From: CAMASH01 sp041746635
Lineage (GTDB): Bacteria; Verrucomicrobiota; Verrucomicrobiia; Chthoniobacterales; Terrimicrobiaceae
Direction of reading: 5' to 3'
DNA: 64,000 bases
Assembly: GCA_041746635.1 (NCBI GenBank)
Contig: JBGTGQ010000080.1
Location: forward strand, 1-64,000
The notes beneath the pieces were generated by a model. That model ran no database searches and had not been told where the DNA came from. It saw nothing but the letters and a program-made list of their open reading frames with translations. This document shows positions 33,783 through 42,438 of this stretch, piece by piece. The position numbers were made by a program, and so were the translations under genes. Every line of letters starts with the position of its first letter. Within the stretch, counting starts at the first letter, position 1.

Positions 33783-35756
33783 ATGTTAACAGAGAAAACT
33801 TCTGACCAGTCCGACGATAAGGCTGGGGAGGCAGCATCCGGAGAGACGGCAGAGGCCGCGGAAAATCTTTCCTCCCAAACTCCTGAACCGGCCGAGGAAC
33901 CACCGGCAGAGCCCATGGAAACCATTCCCGTTTCCGAGGAACAGGCAGAGCAAGCCGGACTCGCCGGACAATTGCTGGAAGCCTGCCCGGCTTGCGGCAC
34001 GCTGATGGACGTGACGGACCAAGCGCCTTTCGCGCAAATTTTCTGCCCGAGCTGCGGGCAAAACCTACGCGCCCGCAAGCAGTTCAACAACTACCGTCTG
34101 GTCGAAATGCTGGGCGAAGGCGGCATGGGTTCGGTGTTCAAGGCGGTGGACTGCAATCTCAATCGCAACGTGGCGCTCAAAATCCTGAAAAAGGAACTTA
34201 GTGCCAACGAGGAAGAACGGGCCAAGCTGGCGGAGGAAGCCCGGATCACGGCCTCGATCAACCACCCGCACGTGGTGAAGGTGTTTTCATTTGGAGAGGA
34301 TCACGGGCAATTCTATCTCGCAATGGAGTTGGTCGGCAAAGATACGCTTGACCATCTCATGAACCTGCAGCGCTGTGTGGGCGAGGCCCAGATGCTTGAG
34401 GTGGGCATTCAGATTGCGCAGGGATTGGAAGCCGCGCTGGAGCACGGGTTGATTCATCGCGACATCAAGCCGGGCAACATTCTTTTTGCCGATCCGCACA
34501 CGTCCAAGCTGGTGGATTTCGGCCTGGCCATCGTGATGGATGAGGCCGCGTCGAAGTCGGGGGAGATCTGGGGCACGCCCTATTACATCGCGCCGGAAAA
34601 ACTCGACAACATGCCGGAGGATTTTCGCAGCGACATCTACAGTCTGGGCGGGACGCTCTTCCATGCGCTCTCGGGTCGGCCGCCCTATGAGGCCGAGACC
34701 GCTTCCATGGTGGCACTCAAGCAACTCAAAAGCCTGCCGGTGAGTCTTCAGGCCTTCGCCCCCGATGTTTCCAGCGAGACTGCCTACGTGATCAACCGCA
34801 TGCTGGCGAAAAATCCCGACGACCGGTACAATTCTTATTCCGAGCTGATCGAGCATTTGTCCTATGCCCGGCACAAGCTGCTGGAACGCGCTCAAAAACC
34901 ACACAAGCCCAAGGAGCGCGTGGTGATGGAGACCCAGTCCTCCAAAAATCTCTCGGCGATTTTGAGCCTGTCCCTGCTCCTCGCCATCCTCGCCTGCGGC
35001 GGCGTGGTCTATGCGTTTCGCGATAATATTTTCGGCACCGGCAAAGAGAAGCAAACCCAGGCGGCCACTTACAGCGCGACGGAATTGCAGGAGATGTTCG
35101 ACCGGGGCGTGCAGCTTCTGGCCGACCGCCAGTTCGACAAAGCCCGTTCCGAATTCGAGCGTCTTGCCGCCCTGCGCGGCACGGCCCAGCCGATGAAAAA
35201 CTGGATTCGCATGAACGAGGCTCTGGCCACCCTGCTGGCGGGCAACGGGGAAAAGGCCGCCGCCCTCTTTGATGACATCTCCAAGGATGGCCTGTATTCC
35301 AACGACGAAGCAGACAACTTCTTGGGGAACTTTTTTGTTCAAGCCGGCAATCAACTGGCCAAACCCGGCGAGGTCATTCCGGCGTCGATCATCAATTCTT
35401 ACTCCAGTAAGAATCCCGAGGCCTTCGGTTTGCTTTGTTTCGGGATGCATGATTGGGAGGCCGGGCACTTCAAGGATGCCGGGTCCATCCTCAAAGCCTT
35501 CGCCAAAGCCAAGGTGAAGGGAACCCACGCCTGGATTGTAAACTACAAACCTCTTGCCGCCGCGTACCTGAAGGATTTCGACAAGCTCGACATGCTCGAA
35601 AAAGATCTAACCGAGGTTGCCGATGCCGCCGCGGCGCAGGCGCTTCTCGCCAAAGTCCGCCAGACCCGCGAAAGCCTTCAATCCGGCAGCCGCGCCACTA
35701 ATCGGTTGGATGCGATGGAAAAGGATCTACTGGCCAAGGGTGCCAAGCCAAAATGA
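33783..35756 (+). CDS. Zinc-ribbon serine/threonine protein kinase with periplasmic TPR-like domain
   Basis: A 657-residue membrane kinase. An acidic N-terminus (1-60) is followed by a zinc ribbon with Cys68/Cys71 and Cys88/Cys91 (CPACG, CPSCG). The Hanks-type kinase domain (about 104-370) has the Gly loop GEGGMGSVFKA, Lys133, Glu in the C-helix, HRDIKPGN with Asp227, and DFG at 245-247. APE appears as APEK in YYIAPEKL. A transmembrane helix (about 390-413, AILSLSLLLAILACGGVVYAF) leads to a C-terminal helical repeat region (TPR-like) outside the membrane. It starts a co-directional trio with a ClpX-like ATPase and a cyclase-like protein; all key catalytic residues are present. Confidence 0.93.
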   Translation: MLTEKTSDQSDDKAGEAASGETAEAAENLSSQTPEPAEEPPAEPMETIPVSEEQAEQAGLAGQLLEACPACGTLMDVTDQAPFAQIFCPSCGQNLRARKQFNNYRLVEMLGEGGMGSVFKAVDCNLNRNVALKILKKELSANEEERAKLAEEARITASINHPHVVKVFSFGEDHGQFYLAMELVGKDTLDHLMNLQRCVGEAQMLEVGIQIAQGLEAALEHGLIHRDIKPGNILFADPHTSKLVDFGLAIVMDEAASKSGEIWGTPYYIAPEKLDNMPEDFRSDIYSLGGTLFHALSGRPPYEAETASMVALKQLKSLPVSLQAFAPDVSSETAYVINRMLAKNPDDRYNSYSELIEHLSYARHKLLERAQKPHKPKERVVMETQSSKNLSAILSLSLLLAILACGGVVYAFRDNIFGTGKEKQTQAATYSATELQEMFDRGVQLLADRQFDKARSEFERLAALRGTAQPMKNWIRMNEALATLLAGNGEKAAALFDDISKDGLYSNDEADNFLGNFFVQAGNQLAKPGEVIPASIINSYSSKNPEAFGLLCFGMHDWEAGHFKDAGSILKAFAKAKVKGTHAWIVNYKPLAAAYLKDFDKLDMLEKDLTEVADAAAAQALLAKVRQTRESLQSGSRATNRLDAMEKDLLAKGAKPK

Positions 35757-35802
35757 AGCACGCTCTTGCGGGAGAGACCGCCATGGAGGAAATCTTTCCT
35801 GC

Positions 35803-37365
35803 ATGAGTGATCCCAATCTGCCCACCCCGGAGCAGCTCAATCAGCGCTTGCAGGAGTTTCTGCGTTCGAGCTTCGGCCCGTCCACGCCGCCGCCCGCCCA
35901 AGCTGGCACGATGGATGGCGGCGAAACAGCCGAGGAGCCGGAGAAAACCCACCCGGTCTTTGCGTTTCAATTCACGCCCCGCGACATCAAACGCCACCTC
36001 GACCGTTTCGTCATCAAGCAGGACGACGCCAAGAAGGCCCTGAGCATCGCAGTCTGTGACCACTACCACCACGCGCAATACGCCGCCTCCCTGTCGGCGG
36101 AGGAAGCCCTGCGGGTCGAGTACGCCAAACAAAACGTCATTCTCATCGGCCCGACCGGGGTGGGAAAAACGTATCTGGTCAAACACATCGCCGAACTTAT
36201 CGGCGTGCCCTTCGTCAAAGCCGACGCGACGAAGTTCAGTGAGACCGGCTATGTCGGAGGCGACGTTGATGATCTCGTGCGCGAACTCGTGCACAAGGCC
36301 GAGGGCGACACCAATCTGGCTCAATACGGCATCGTCTATATTGACGAGATCGACAAGATCGCCACGTCCGGCGAGACGACCGGCCGTGACGTCAGCGGTC
36401 GCGGCGTGCAAACCACCCTGCTCAAGTTGATGGAGGAGACCGAGGTGCCTCTGCGCAGCGCCAACGACCTCCAGGCCCAGCTTCAGGCCGCGATGGAGTT
36501 TCAGAAAAAAGGCCGGGTGACACGCGAGTCGCTCAATACCCGTCATATTCTTTTCATCGTTTCTGGTGCCTTTGATAAACTCGGAGGCCGCATCGCCAAA
36601 CGCATCCGCCAGGCCCGGATCGGCTTCGGCGCCGAGCCGCCGGAAGTGTTGGAGGGCTCGGATTTGTTGCGCCGGGCGGAGACCCGCGATTTTGTCGATT
36701 TCGGCATGGAGCCAGAATTCATCGGCCGCCTCCCGGTGCGCGTGGTTTGCGATCCGCTCAACAAGGATGATCTTTACGAAGTCCTCAAGCGGTCGGAGGG
36801 CAGCATAATCCGCCAATACGAGCGGGCTTTCCGCGCCTACGGCGTTGAAGTTTTTTTCGAGGATGAAGCCCTGCGCGAGATCGCCACGCGCGCCGCCGAG
36901 GAACAAACCGGAGCCCGCGGCCTCCTCACCACCTGCGAACGCATTTTTCGGGATTTCAAATTCGAGCTGCCCGGTTCCGGCGTCGTCTCCTTTACCGCCA
37001 CACCCGCCCTGATCGTCCGGCCGGCCCACGCCCTGTCCGAATTGCTCCGCGCCGGCCATGCCGAACGGGAAAAATCCCAGCGCGCCATCGCGGCCGAATT
37101 CGCCGAGCGCTTTTCCGCCGAGCACGGCGTGAAAATCTCCTTCGAGGAGGCGGCGGTGGAAAGCATCCTGAGCCGGTCCGAGGCGGAAAATCTGGGCGTC
37201 CGGGAATTCTGCGAACGCGCCTTCAAGGACTACCAGTTCGGACTCACCCTTATCAGACGCAACAGCGGCCGCATCGACTTTTCCCTCCCCAGCCGGGCAG
37301 TGGATGACCCCGACGGCGTGTTAAGCGAGTGGGTGGTGGCGTCCTATCAGAAAAATGACGAATGA
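35803..37365 (+). CDS. ClpX-like AAA+ unfoldase without the zinc-binding domain
   Basis: A 520-residue ClpX relative. Instead of the Cys4 zinc domain it has about 50 low-complexity residues; the ClpX-like part starts FTPRDIKRHLDRFVIKQDDA. Walker A is GPTGVGKT (116-123) and Walker B is VYIDEIDK (Asp181/Glu182). Pore-type GYVGGDVDDL follows, and an IGF tripeptide at 273-275 (ARIGFGAE) corresponds to the loop that docks ClpP. A C-terminal extension of about 120 residues (beyond PALIVRPAHALSEL) looks like a second lid-type helical domain. GGAGGAA lies 10 bases before the ATG. It is 46 bases after the kinase gene; the adaptor or substrate is unknown. Confidence 0.85.
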   Translation: MSDPNLPTPEQLNQRLQEFLRSSFGPSTPPPAQAGTMDGGETAEEPEKTHPVFAFQFTPRDIKRHLDRFVIKQDDAKKALSIAVCDHYHHAQYAASLSAEEALRVEYAKQNVILIGPTGVGKTYLVKHIAELIGVPFVKADATKFSETGYVGGDVDDLVRELVHKAEGDTNLAQYGIVYIDEIDKIATSGETTGRDVSGRGVQTTLLKLMEETEVPLRSANDLQAQLQAAMEFQKKGRVTRESLNTRHILFIVSGAFDKLGGRIAKRIRQARIGFGAEPPEVLEGSDLLRRAETRDFVDFGMEPEFIGRLPVRVVCDPLNKDDLYEVLKRSEGSIIRQYERAFRAYGVEVFFEDEALREIATRAAEEQTGARGLLTTCERIFRDFKFELPGSGVVSFTATPALIVRPAHALSELLRAGHAEREKSQRAIAAEFAERFSAEHGVKISFEEAAVESILSRSEAENLGVREFCERAFKDYQFGLTLIRRNSGRIDFSLPSRAVDDPDGVLSEWVVASYQKNDE

Positions 37366-37455
37366 CGCCCCCGCATTAATATTCAAAAGTGAGCGTCGAT
37401 TTTTTGCAGCCTTTGTGATTCCCTCCTTCCTCGCTATGCGTCCTTTGTCATTTTC

Positions 37456-38724
37456 ATGAGATATCTCAAGGCCACCATCCTCATCGGCACGATCTGTGCC
37501 GGGATCGTCATCGTGCTTTTTGCCGCGGGCTGGATTTCCACCACGCCGGACATTGTATTGCGCGACACGATCTACAAGATGACCAAGCCGTTTCAGGTGC
37601 CTGCCGGGGCGCAGATTCTGATCATCGCGCTGCTGGCCTACGCCGCAGCCTGGACCACGGTCGATATCACCCGCCCGATCCTTAAGGCCGTCGTCGCCTT
37701 TGCCGCCATTCTTTTGCTCATCACGGGTTCGGCCGTTCTGGTGCTTTACAATGTCTTTTACTCCCCCTTTCCAGGGGCGTTTGCCATCTTTGTCAGTTTC
37801 CTCATCGGGTTGATCTACGGACGAAGCGGCAGCGGCTCCCGCAAAAGGGTGATGGAGCGGCTGTTCGGCCAGAGAATCTCCCGCAACGTTTTCAACCAAC
37901 TGGTCAACTCGAACACCTCCGTCGAGTTTCCGGGCGAGCTGCAGGATGGGTCTGTGATCGTCTGCGAAGTGCAGAATCAAAAAGAACTTATGGAACTGCT
38001 GACCCCCGAGAACTACGCGGCCATGACCAATCTTTACCTCCAGACCGCGTCCGATTATCTGGTCGAGGGCGGCGGGTTTCTGGATGAATGCACGGGCGAA
38101 AGCCTGCGCGTCGTCTTTGGCGCACCGCTCGCAGATGAGAAACATGCCTCCCGCGCCTGCCGGGCCGCGCTGGATCTGATGGCCCGCCTCGACAACTTGA
38201 ACCGCGAATGCGACGCGATGTGGCAGAGGCGGTTTGATTTCCGCATCGGCATCAATTCCGGGGAAATGATCGCAGCCGCTTACGGCGGAACCCGCCTCGC
38301 CAGTTTTGGGGTGGCCGGACCGGCGGTGGAATTCGCCCGCCGCCTGTGCGCCGCGTGCCCGACTTACGGCTGCCGCATTCTCGTCGGTCCCGACACGTTC
38401 GAACAAGCCTCCGAAACCTTCGAAGCCCGGCCCATCGAAGTGCTCAAAGCCATGGGCGAACGCCGCCGCATCGAACTCTACGAGATCCTCGCCCCCAAGC
38501 ACGGCCTCTCCCCCGAACGCGAACGCAGCCGGGATCATTTCTGGCGCGGAGTCATTTACTACCGCGAAAAGCAGTGGGACAAATCGATCCAGGAATTTTC
38601 AAAATCCCGCATCACCGGCATTCCGGATACCGCCCTAGACTTTTACATCCAGCGGGTCGAACGCAGCCGCCGCGGCGAGGAAGACGTCACCAAGGATCAG
38701 ATGGTGCTCTTCACCCACGGATGA
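37456..38724 (+). CDS. Membrane protein with degenerate adenylate/guanylate cyclase domain
   Basis: A 422-residue protein. Three N-terminal transmembrane segments (about 4-24, 53-69 and 75-120 region) are followed by a class III cyclase-like domain (about 160-345). Family landmarks are present (FDFRIGINSGEMIAAAYGG, FGVAGPAVEFARRL, GCRILVGPDTFEQ). The two metal-binding Asp positions appear substituted: Glu171 in VIVCEVQNQ where active enzymes have a D, and Glu215 in TGESLRVVFG where IGDG is usual. It is therefore likely a binding or pseudo-enzyme. The C-terminal 70 residues (WRGVIYYREKQWDKSIQEF) are TPR-like. It is third in the kinase/ClpX-like cluster, 90 bases after the previous stop. Confidence 0.8.
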   Translation: MRYLKATILIGTICAGIVIVLFAAGWISTTPDIVLRDTIYKMTKPFQVPAGAQILIIALLAYAAAWTTVDITRPILKAVVAFAAILLLITGSAVLVLYNVFYSPFPGAFAIFVSFLIGLIYGRSGSGSRKRVMERLFGQRISRNVFNQLVNSNTSVEFPGELQDGSVIVCEVQNQKELMELLTPENYAAMTNLYLQTASDYLVEGGGFLDECTGESLRVVFGAPLADEKHASRACRAALDLMARLDNLNRECDAMWQRRFDFRIGINSGEMIAAAYGGTRLASFGVAGPAVEFARRLCAACPTYGCRILVGPDTFEQASETFEARPIEVLKAMGERRRIELYEILAPKHGLSPERERSRDHFWRGVIYYREKQWDKSIQEFSKSRITGIPDTALDFYIQRVERSRRGEEDVTKDQMVLFTHG

Positions 38725-38818
38725 GATGAATGCGAAATGAAGAACGCAGAGGGCGGAATGAATTCCGTGGCCGCGATTCGCATTCATTCCGCACTCCACG
38801 TTCCGCACTCCGCAATTT
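38724..38818. repeat. Inverted repeat, GCGGAATGCGGAGTGCGG family (second copy)
   Basis: Arms at about 38724-38762 and 38778-38818 carry GAATGCGAAATGAAGAACG/GGGCGGAATG and the reverse words (CATTCATTCCGCACTCC, GTTCCGCACTCCGCAAT). The element fills the space between the cyclase-like gene and recR and overlaps the stop of the first. It is related to the element at 10965-11053. Confidence 0.6.
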
Positions 38819-38821
38819 CCC

Positions 38822-39433
38822 GTGAAGTCCGCCGATTACCCCGAACCCTTCCGCGAGCTCGCGCGTGAATTGAGGCGTCTGCCGGGCATCGGTCCGCGCA
38901 GCGCCGAGCGGATCACCCTCTGGCTGGCTTCGGCCAAGGATGCCAAGCCCCTCGATCTCGCCCACGCCCTCCGCCACGCCGCCGAAAACCTCCATTCCTG
39001 CAATACCTGCGGATTTTTTTCCACGGAAGACTTTTGCGAAATCTGCCGCGATGAAAGCCGGGCCGGCGGAGAGATCTGCGTGGTCGAGCAGGCCACCGAC
39101 ATTTTGCCGTTGGAGCGGACCGCATTTTTTTACGGACGCTACCATGTCCTCGGCGGACGCCTTGCGCCGCTCGACCACATCGGCCCCGATCAGCTCCGCA
39201 TCGGCGAATTGCTGGTCCGGATTAAAACCGAGCAGCCACGCGAGATCATCCTCGCCCTCAGCGCCGACGTGGAAGGCGAAGCCACGACTAACTATCTCGC
39301 CGAGGTTCTCGCTCCGGCGGGAATTCCCCTCACCCGCATCGCCCATGGACTTCCTGCGGGCGGCGGACTCGAACACGCCGATCCCCTCACCCTTCAGCGC
39401 GCCCTTTCCGGAAGAAATCCTCTCAAGATTTGA
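38822..39433 (+). CDS. recR: Recombination protein RecR
   Basis: A 203-residue RecFOR-pathway protein that helps load RecA at gaps. An N-terminal helix-hairpin-helix (ELRRLPGIGPRSAERITLWL) precedes a Cys4 zinc finger (CNTCGFFSTEDFCEIC). The Toprim domain has ICVVEQATDILPLERT and EIILALSADVEGEATTNYLA, and the Walker-B-like C-terminus contains IAHGLPAGGGLEHADPLTL. Length is standard. It starts with GTG at 38822, just after a repeat element. dnaX, its common neighbour, is absent. Confidence 0.96.
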   Translation: MKSADYPEPFRELARELRRLPGIGPRSAERITLWLASAKDAKPLDLAHALRHAAENLHSCNTCGFFSTEDFCEICRDESRAGGEICVVEQATDILPLERTAFFYGRYHVLGGRLAPLDHIGPDQLRIGELLVRIKTEQPREIILALSADVEGEATTNYLAEVLAPAGIPLTRIAHGLPAGGGLEHADPLTLQRALSGRNPLKI

Positions 39434-39453
39434 CACAAAAGAGGCAAGCCGTG

Positions 39454-40356
39454 ATGTTTGGCTCCATGTCCGCACTCAAAATCAACCCCGATTTTCATCA
39501 GGCGAAAAAGCCCGAGTGGATCAAGGTGCGGCTTCCCTCGAATCCGGTCTTCTTTTCCACCAAGGCTCTCGTTTCCGACCTGAAACTGCACACGGTGTGC
39601 GAAAGCGCCCAGTGTCCAAACCGCTGGGAATGCTGGAGTCAGGGCACGGCGACCTTCATGATTGCCGGGGAGCGCTGCACCCGTGCGTGCGGTTTCTGTG
39701 CCGTCTCCACGGCCAAGCCGTTTCCGCTGGAATCCGACGAGCCCGAACGCGTGGCCGAGGCGGTGCGCCGGTTGAAACTCAAGCACGTCGTCATCACCGC
39801 CGTGGCCCGCGACGACGTGGACGATGGCGGCGCGGAACATTTTGCCAGGACGATTGAAGCCATCCGGGCGATGGACCCGGCCATCATCATCGAGGTGCTC
39901 ACGCCGGATTTCAACGGCAAGGACGCCTCGCTGCTCACCGTGCTCAAAGCCCGTCCGCATATTTTTAACCACAACCTCGAAACGGTGGAACGCCTCACCC
40001 CCGCCGTTCGCTCCCGCGCCAAGTACCGACTCTCCCTGGAGTTCCTCAAGCGCGCCAAGGAACTGCGCCCCGAATCCGTGACCAAGAGCGGCCTCATGCT
40101 TGGACTCGGCGAAACCGAGAACGAACTTTTCCAGGCCATGGATGATTTGCGCGAGGCCAATGTCCAGGTGCTTACGCTGGGCCAATACCTGCGCCCCACC
40201 CCGCAGCACCTGCCCGTGGTGGAATACATCAATCCGGAAACTTTCACGCTCTACGGCGATATCGCGCGACGCAAGGGATTCGAGTTCGTTGCCAGCGGTC
40301 CGCTCGTGCGCAGCTCCTACCACGCGGCGGATTTCCATCCGGTGCCTCACGCCTGA
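39454..40356 (+). CDS. lipA: Lipoyl synthase
   Basis: A radical-SAM enzyme (about 300 residues) inserting two sulfurs into octanoyl-protein to make lipoyl groups for PDH, OGDH and glycine cleavage. The auxiliary cluster motif is CESAQCPNRWEC and the radical-SAM motif is CTRACGFC. Other signatures are GTATFMIAGERC, VVITAVARDDVDDGGAEHFA, SGLMLGLGET and LGQYLRPTPQHLPVVEY. ATG at 39454 with GAGG upstream was chosen; an in-frame TTG at 39430 overlaps the recR stop. lipB is not nearby. Confidence 0.95.
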   Translation: MFGSMSALKINPDFHQAKKPEWIKVRLPSNPVFFSTKALVSDLKLHTVCESAQCPNRWECWSQGTATFMIAGERCTRACGFCAVSTAKPFPLESDEPERVAEAVRRLKLKHVVITAVARDDVDDGGAEHFARTIEAIRAMDPAIIIEVLTPDFNGKDASLLTVLKARPHIFNHNLETVERLTPAVRSRAKYRLSLEFLKRAKELRPESVTKSGLMLGLGETENELFQAMDDLREANVQVLTLGQYLRPTPQHLPVVEYINPETFTLYGDIARRKGFEFVASGPLVRSSYHAADFHPVPHA

Positions 40357-40363
40357 TCCCGTC

Positions 40364-40804
40364 TTGCGCTGGCGCATTGTTGCCGTTGGCAAACCGAAAC
40401 TCGCCCACGCGCGCGAGGGTATCGCGGAGTATCTGGCCCGGATGCGCTGCTTCGCCACCGTCGAGGAGGACCATGTGAAAGCATCCCAGCCGGCGCCGGA
40501 AGGCGAATTGCTTCTCCACAAGAGCAAGGATTGTTTTCGCCTCGTCCTCGATGAACGAGGCAAGCTCTTTACCAGCCGCCAGCTCGCGGATCAGGTGAGA
40601 AAGATCGAACTAAACCCGCGCAAAACCTGCGCCGTGCTCATCGGCGGGGCGGATGGACTTTCCGAACCCGTGCGCCAGGCGGCGGATTTGCTCTGGTCGC
40701 TCAGCCCGCTCACCCTCCAACACGAAATGGCTCTTGCCGTTGCCTTGGAGCAAATTTATCGCGCCCACACCATTCTCACGGGTCTGCCCTATCACCGGGA
40801 TTGA
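40364..40804 (+). CDS. rlmH: 23S rRNA (pseudouridine1915-N3)-methyltransferase RlmH
   Basis: A 146-residue SPOUT methyltransferase modifying the intersubunit helix 69 of 23S rRNA. The N-terminus LRWRIVAVGKPKLAHAREGI is read from TTG at 40364. The SAM-binding knot is CAVLIGGADGLSEPVRQ followed by LTLQHEMALAVALEQIYRA, with the conserved C-terminal GLPYH. The length is slightly below the 155 typical. It follows lipA by seven bases, so co-expression is likely. The TTG start is inferred from homology. Confidence 0.92.
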   Translation: MRWRIVAVGKPKLAHAREGIAEYLARMRCFATVEEDHVKASQPAPEGELLLHKSKDCFRLVLDERGKLFTSRQLADQVRKIELNPRKTCAVLIGGADGLSEPVRQAADLLWSLSPLTLQHEMALAVALEQIYRAHTILTGLPYHRD

Positions 40805-40848
40805 ATTATTTGCATCCCTCTGGCAGCGTGCGCCGTTCCTTTTTGATA

Positions 40849-41268
40849 ATGACTCCATCCAAAAAACTTGGCCTCAGCCGACTCGTTGACGATCTGGAGA
40901 GCGTTCCCGCTCCGGCCGGCTTGCAAGCCCGCGTCTTCGAGCGGATCGACGCCCAGCCAGCCCGGGTCGAAACCGACCCCAAGGGAGGCATCGTTTCCAT
41001 CAATCCGGCGTTCACCGGCCTCTGCGGGTACGGCTTTGCGGAAATCAAGGGACGCAAGCCCGGCAGTTTTCTGCAAGGAGCGGAAACCGATCCGAAGGCG
41101 GTGGATGCTATGAGACAGGCCATTAAGAAAGCCAGGCCCTGCACCGTGGAAATAATCAACTATCGCAAGGACGGCTCGGCCTATCGCGTGCGCATTGCCA
41201 TGGAACCGATCTGCGATGAGAAGCAGCAACTGACCGGGTTCCGCGCCGCGGAGACGCAGCTTGGCTGA
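40849..41268 (+). CDS. Stand-alone PAS (LOV-like) domain protein
   Basis: A roughly 139-residue single-domain protein. PAS core elements are IVSINPAFTGLCGYGFAEIK, GRKPGSFLQGAETDPKA and TVEIINYRKDGSAYRVRIAM, which is the LOV/PAS_9 pattern. In photoactive LOV domains the flavin-binding Cys is in GRNCRFLQ; here the segment is GRKPGSFLQ with no Cys, so light-adduct chemistry is not expected. An N-terminal helix (SRLVDDLESVPAPAGLQARVFE) may be a dimer or partner interface. No effector domain is attached. Its start is uncertain: TTG at 40801, overlapping the rlmH stop, or ATG at 40849. Confidence 0.75.
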   Translation: MTPSKKLGLSRLVDDLESVPAPAGLQARVFERIDAQPARVETDPKGGIVSINPAFTGLCGYGFAEIKGRKPGSFLQGAETDPKAVDAMRQAIKKARPCTVEIINYRKDGSAYRVRIAMEPICDEKQQLTGFRAAETQLG

Positions 41269-41412
41269 CGGGTCTTGCCGGCAGAGCAATCGTTGGTTTG
41301 CGACGCGCTGTTCCGCAACTTCGGCTTGGGAAGTAAGAACCCCGCGGCCCACTCGGTTGCGAAAGCCGCTCTTCCTTGACGGTCCCCGAAACCGCCGACA
41401 ACATCTCTCGCG

Positions 41413-42438
41413 GTGAGCGCACATTACAATTTCGCCAGCGATAACACGGCGGGACTGTGTCCGGAGGCGTTGGCCGCCCTGACCGAAGCCAATGCCGGCT
41501 ACTGCGCCTCATACGGCGACGATGAATCCACCGCCCGCGCCACCGATTTGATTCGCGAAGTCTTTGAAACAGATTGCGACGTGTATTTTGTCTTCAACGG
41601 AACAGCTGCAAACTCCCTCGCGCTGGCCTCCATGTGCCACAGCTATCACAGCGTCGTCTGCCATGAGTCGTCGCACATCGAAACCGACGAATGCGGCGCG
41701 CCGGAATTTTTTTCCAACGGCACGAAAATCCTCCTGGCCACCGGCCCGGATGGAAAACTGGATGGCGAGAGCATCGAACGGATGATTCTGCGGCGCACCG
41801 ACATTCACTATCCCAAACCGCGCGTGGTCAGCCTCACCCAGCCCACCGAGTTGGGTTGCCTTTATACGACGGAGGAAACCCGCGCCCTGGCTGGACTGGC
41901 CCACCACCACGGATTGCGGGTCCACATGGACGGAGCCCGTTTTCCCAATGCCGTGGCCGCGATGAACGTTTCGCCCGCCGAATTGACCTGGAGAGCCGGC
42001 GTGGATGTGCTGTGTTTCGGCGGAATCAAAACGGGCATCAGCCTGAGCGAAGCGGTGGTGTTCTTCGACCGGAAGATATCCGCGGAGTTTGCTTACCGTT
42101 GCAAGCAGGCCGGTCAGCTCGCCTCAAAAATGCGGTTTTCTTCCGCCCCATGGGCGGCCTGTCTCCAGAACCGCACCTGGCTTCGCCATGCGGAGAATGC
42201 CAACCGTTGCGCCCGCCTGCTGGCCGAAAAACTGCGAGAGGTGTCGGGGGTGGAAATCATCCGGCCGGTGGAGGCCAACGCGGTCTTCGCTAGTCTCTCG
42301 CCCGAGGTGGATGCACGCCTCAAAATTTCCGGATGGCGCTACTATCAATTCATCGGCCGAGCGGCCCGCTTCATGTGCTCCTGGCAGACAACCGAGGCCA
42401 CTATCGCCGAACTCGTGGCGGCCGCGCGGGGGAATTAA
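41413..42438 (+). CDS. ltaE: Low-specificity L-threonine aldolase
   Basis: A 341-residue PLP-dependent fold-type I enzyme cleaving L-threonine or allo-threonine to glycine and acetaldehyde. Motifs are FASDNTAGLCPEAL near the N-terminus, FNGTAANSLAL (PLP phosphate contact) and SSHIETDECGAPEFF. LRVHMDGARFPNAVA has the Asp that contacts the pyridine nitrogen, and CFGGIKTGIS contains the Schiff-base Lys206. The start is GTG at 41413. It is monocistronic, following the PAS gene by 144 bases. Confidence 0.9.
   Translation: MSAHYNFASDNTAGLCPEALAALTEANAGYCASYGDDESTARATDLIREVFETDCDVYFVFNGTAANSLALASMCHSYHSVVCHESSHIETDECGAPEFFSNGTKILLATGPDGKLDGESIERMILRRTDIHYPKPRVVSLTQPTELGCLYTTEETRALAGLAHHHGLRVHMDGARFPNAVAAMNVSPAELTWRAGVDVLCFGGIKTGISLSEAVVFFDRKISAEFAYRCKQAGQLASKMRFSSAPWAACLQNRTWLRHAENANRCARLLAEKLREVSGVEIIRPVEANAVFASLSPEVDARLKISGWRYYQFIGRAARFMCSWQTTEATIAELVAAARGN

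Noticed and set aside
41280..41412. Possible regulatory RNA between the PAS gene and ltaE
   Set aside because: Some short complementary words, but no stable stem or known riboswitch core could be drawn.
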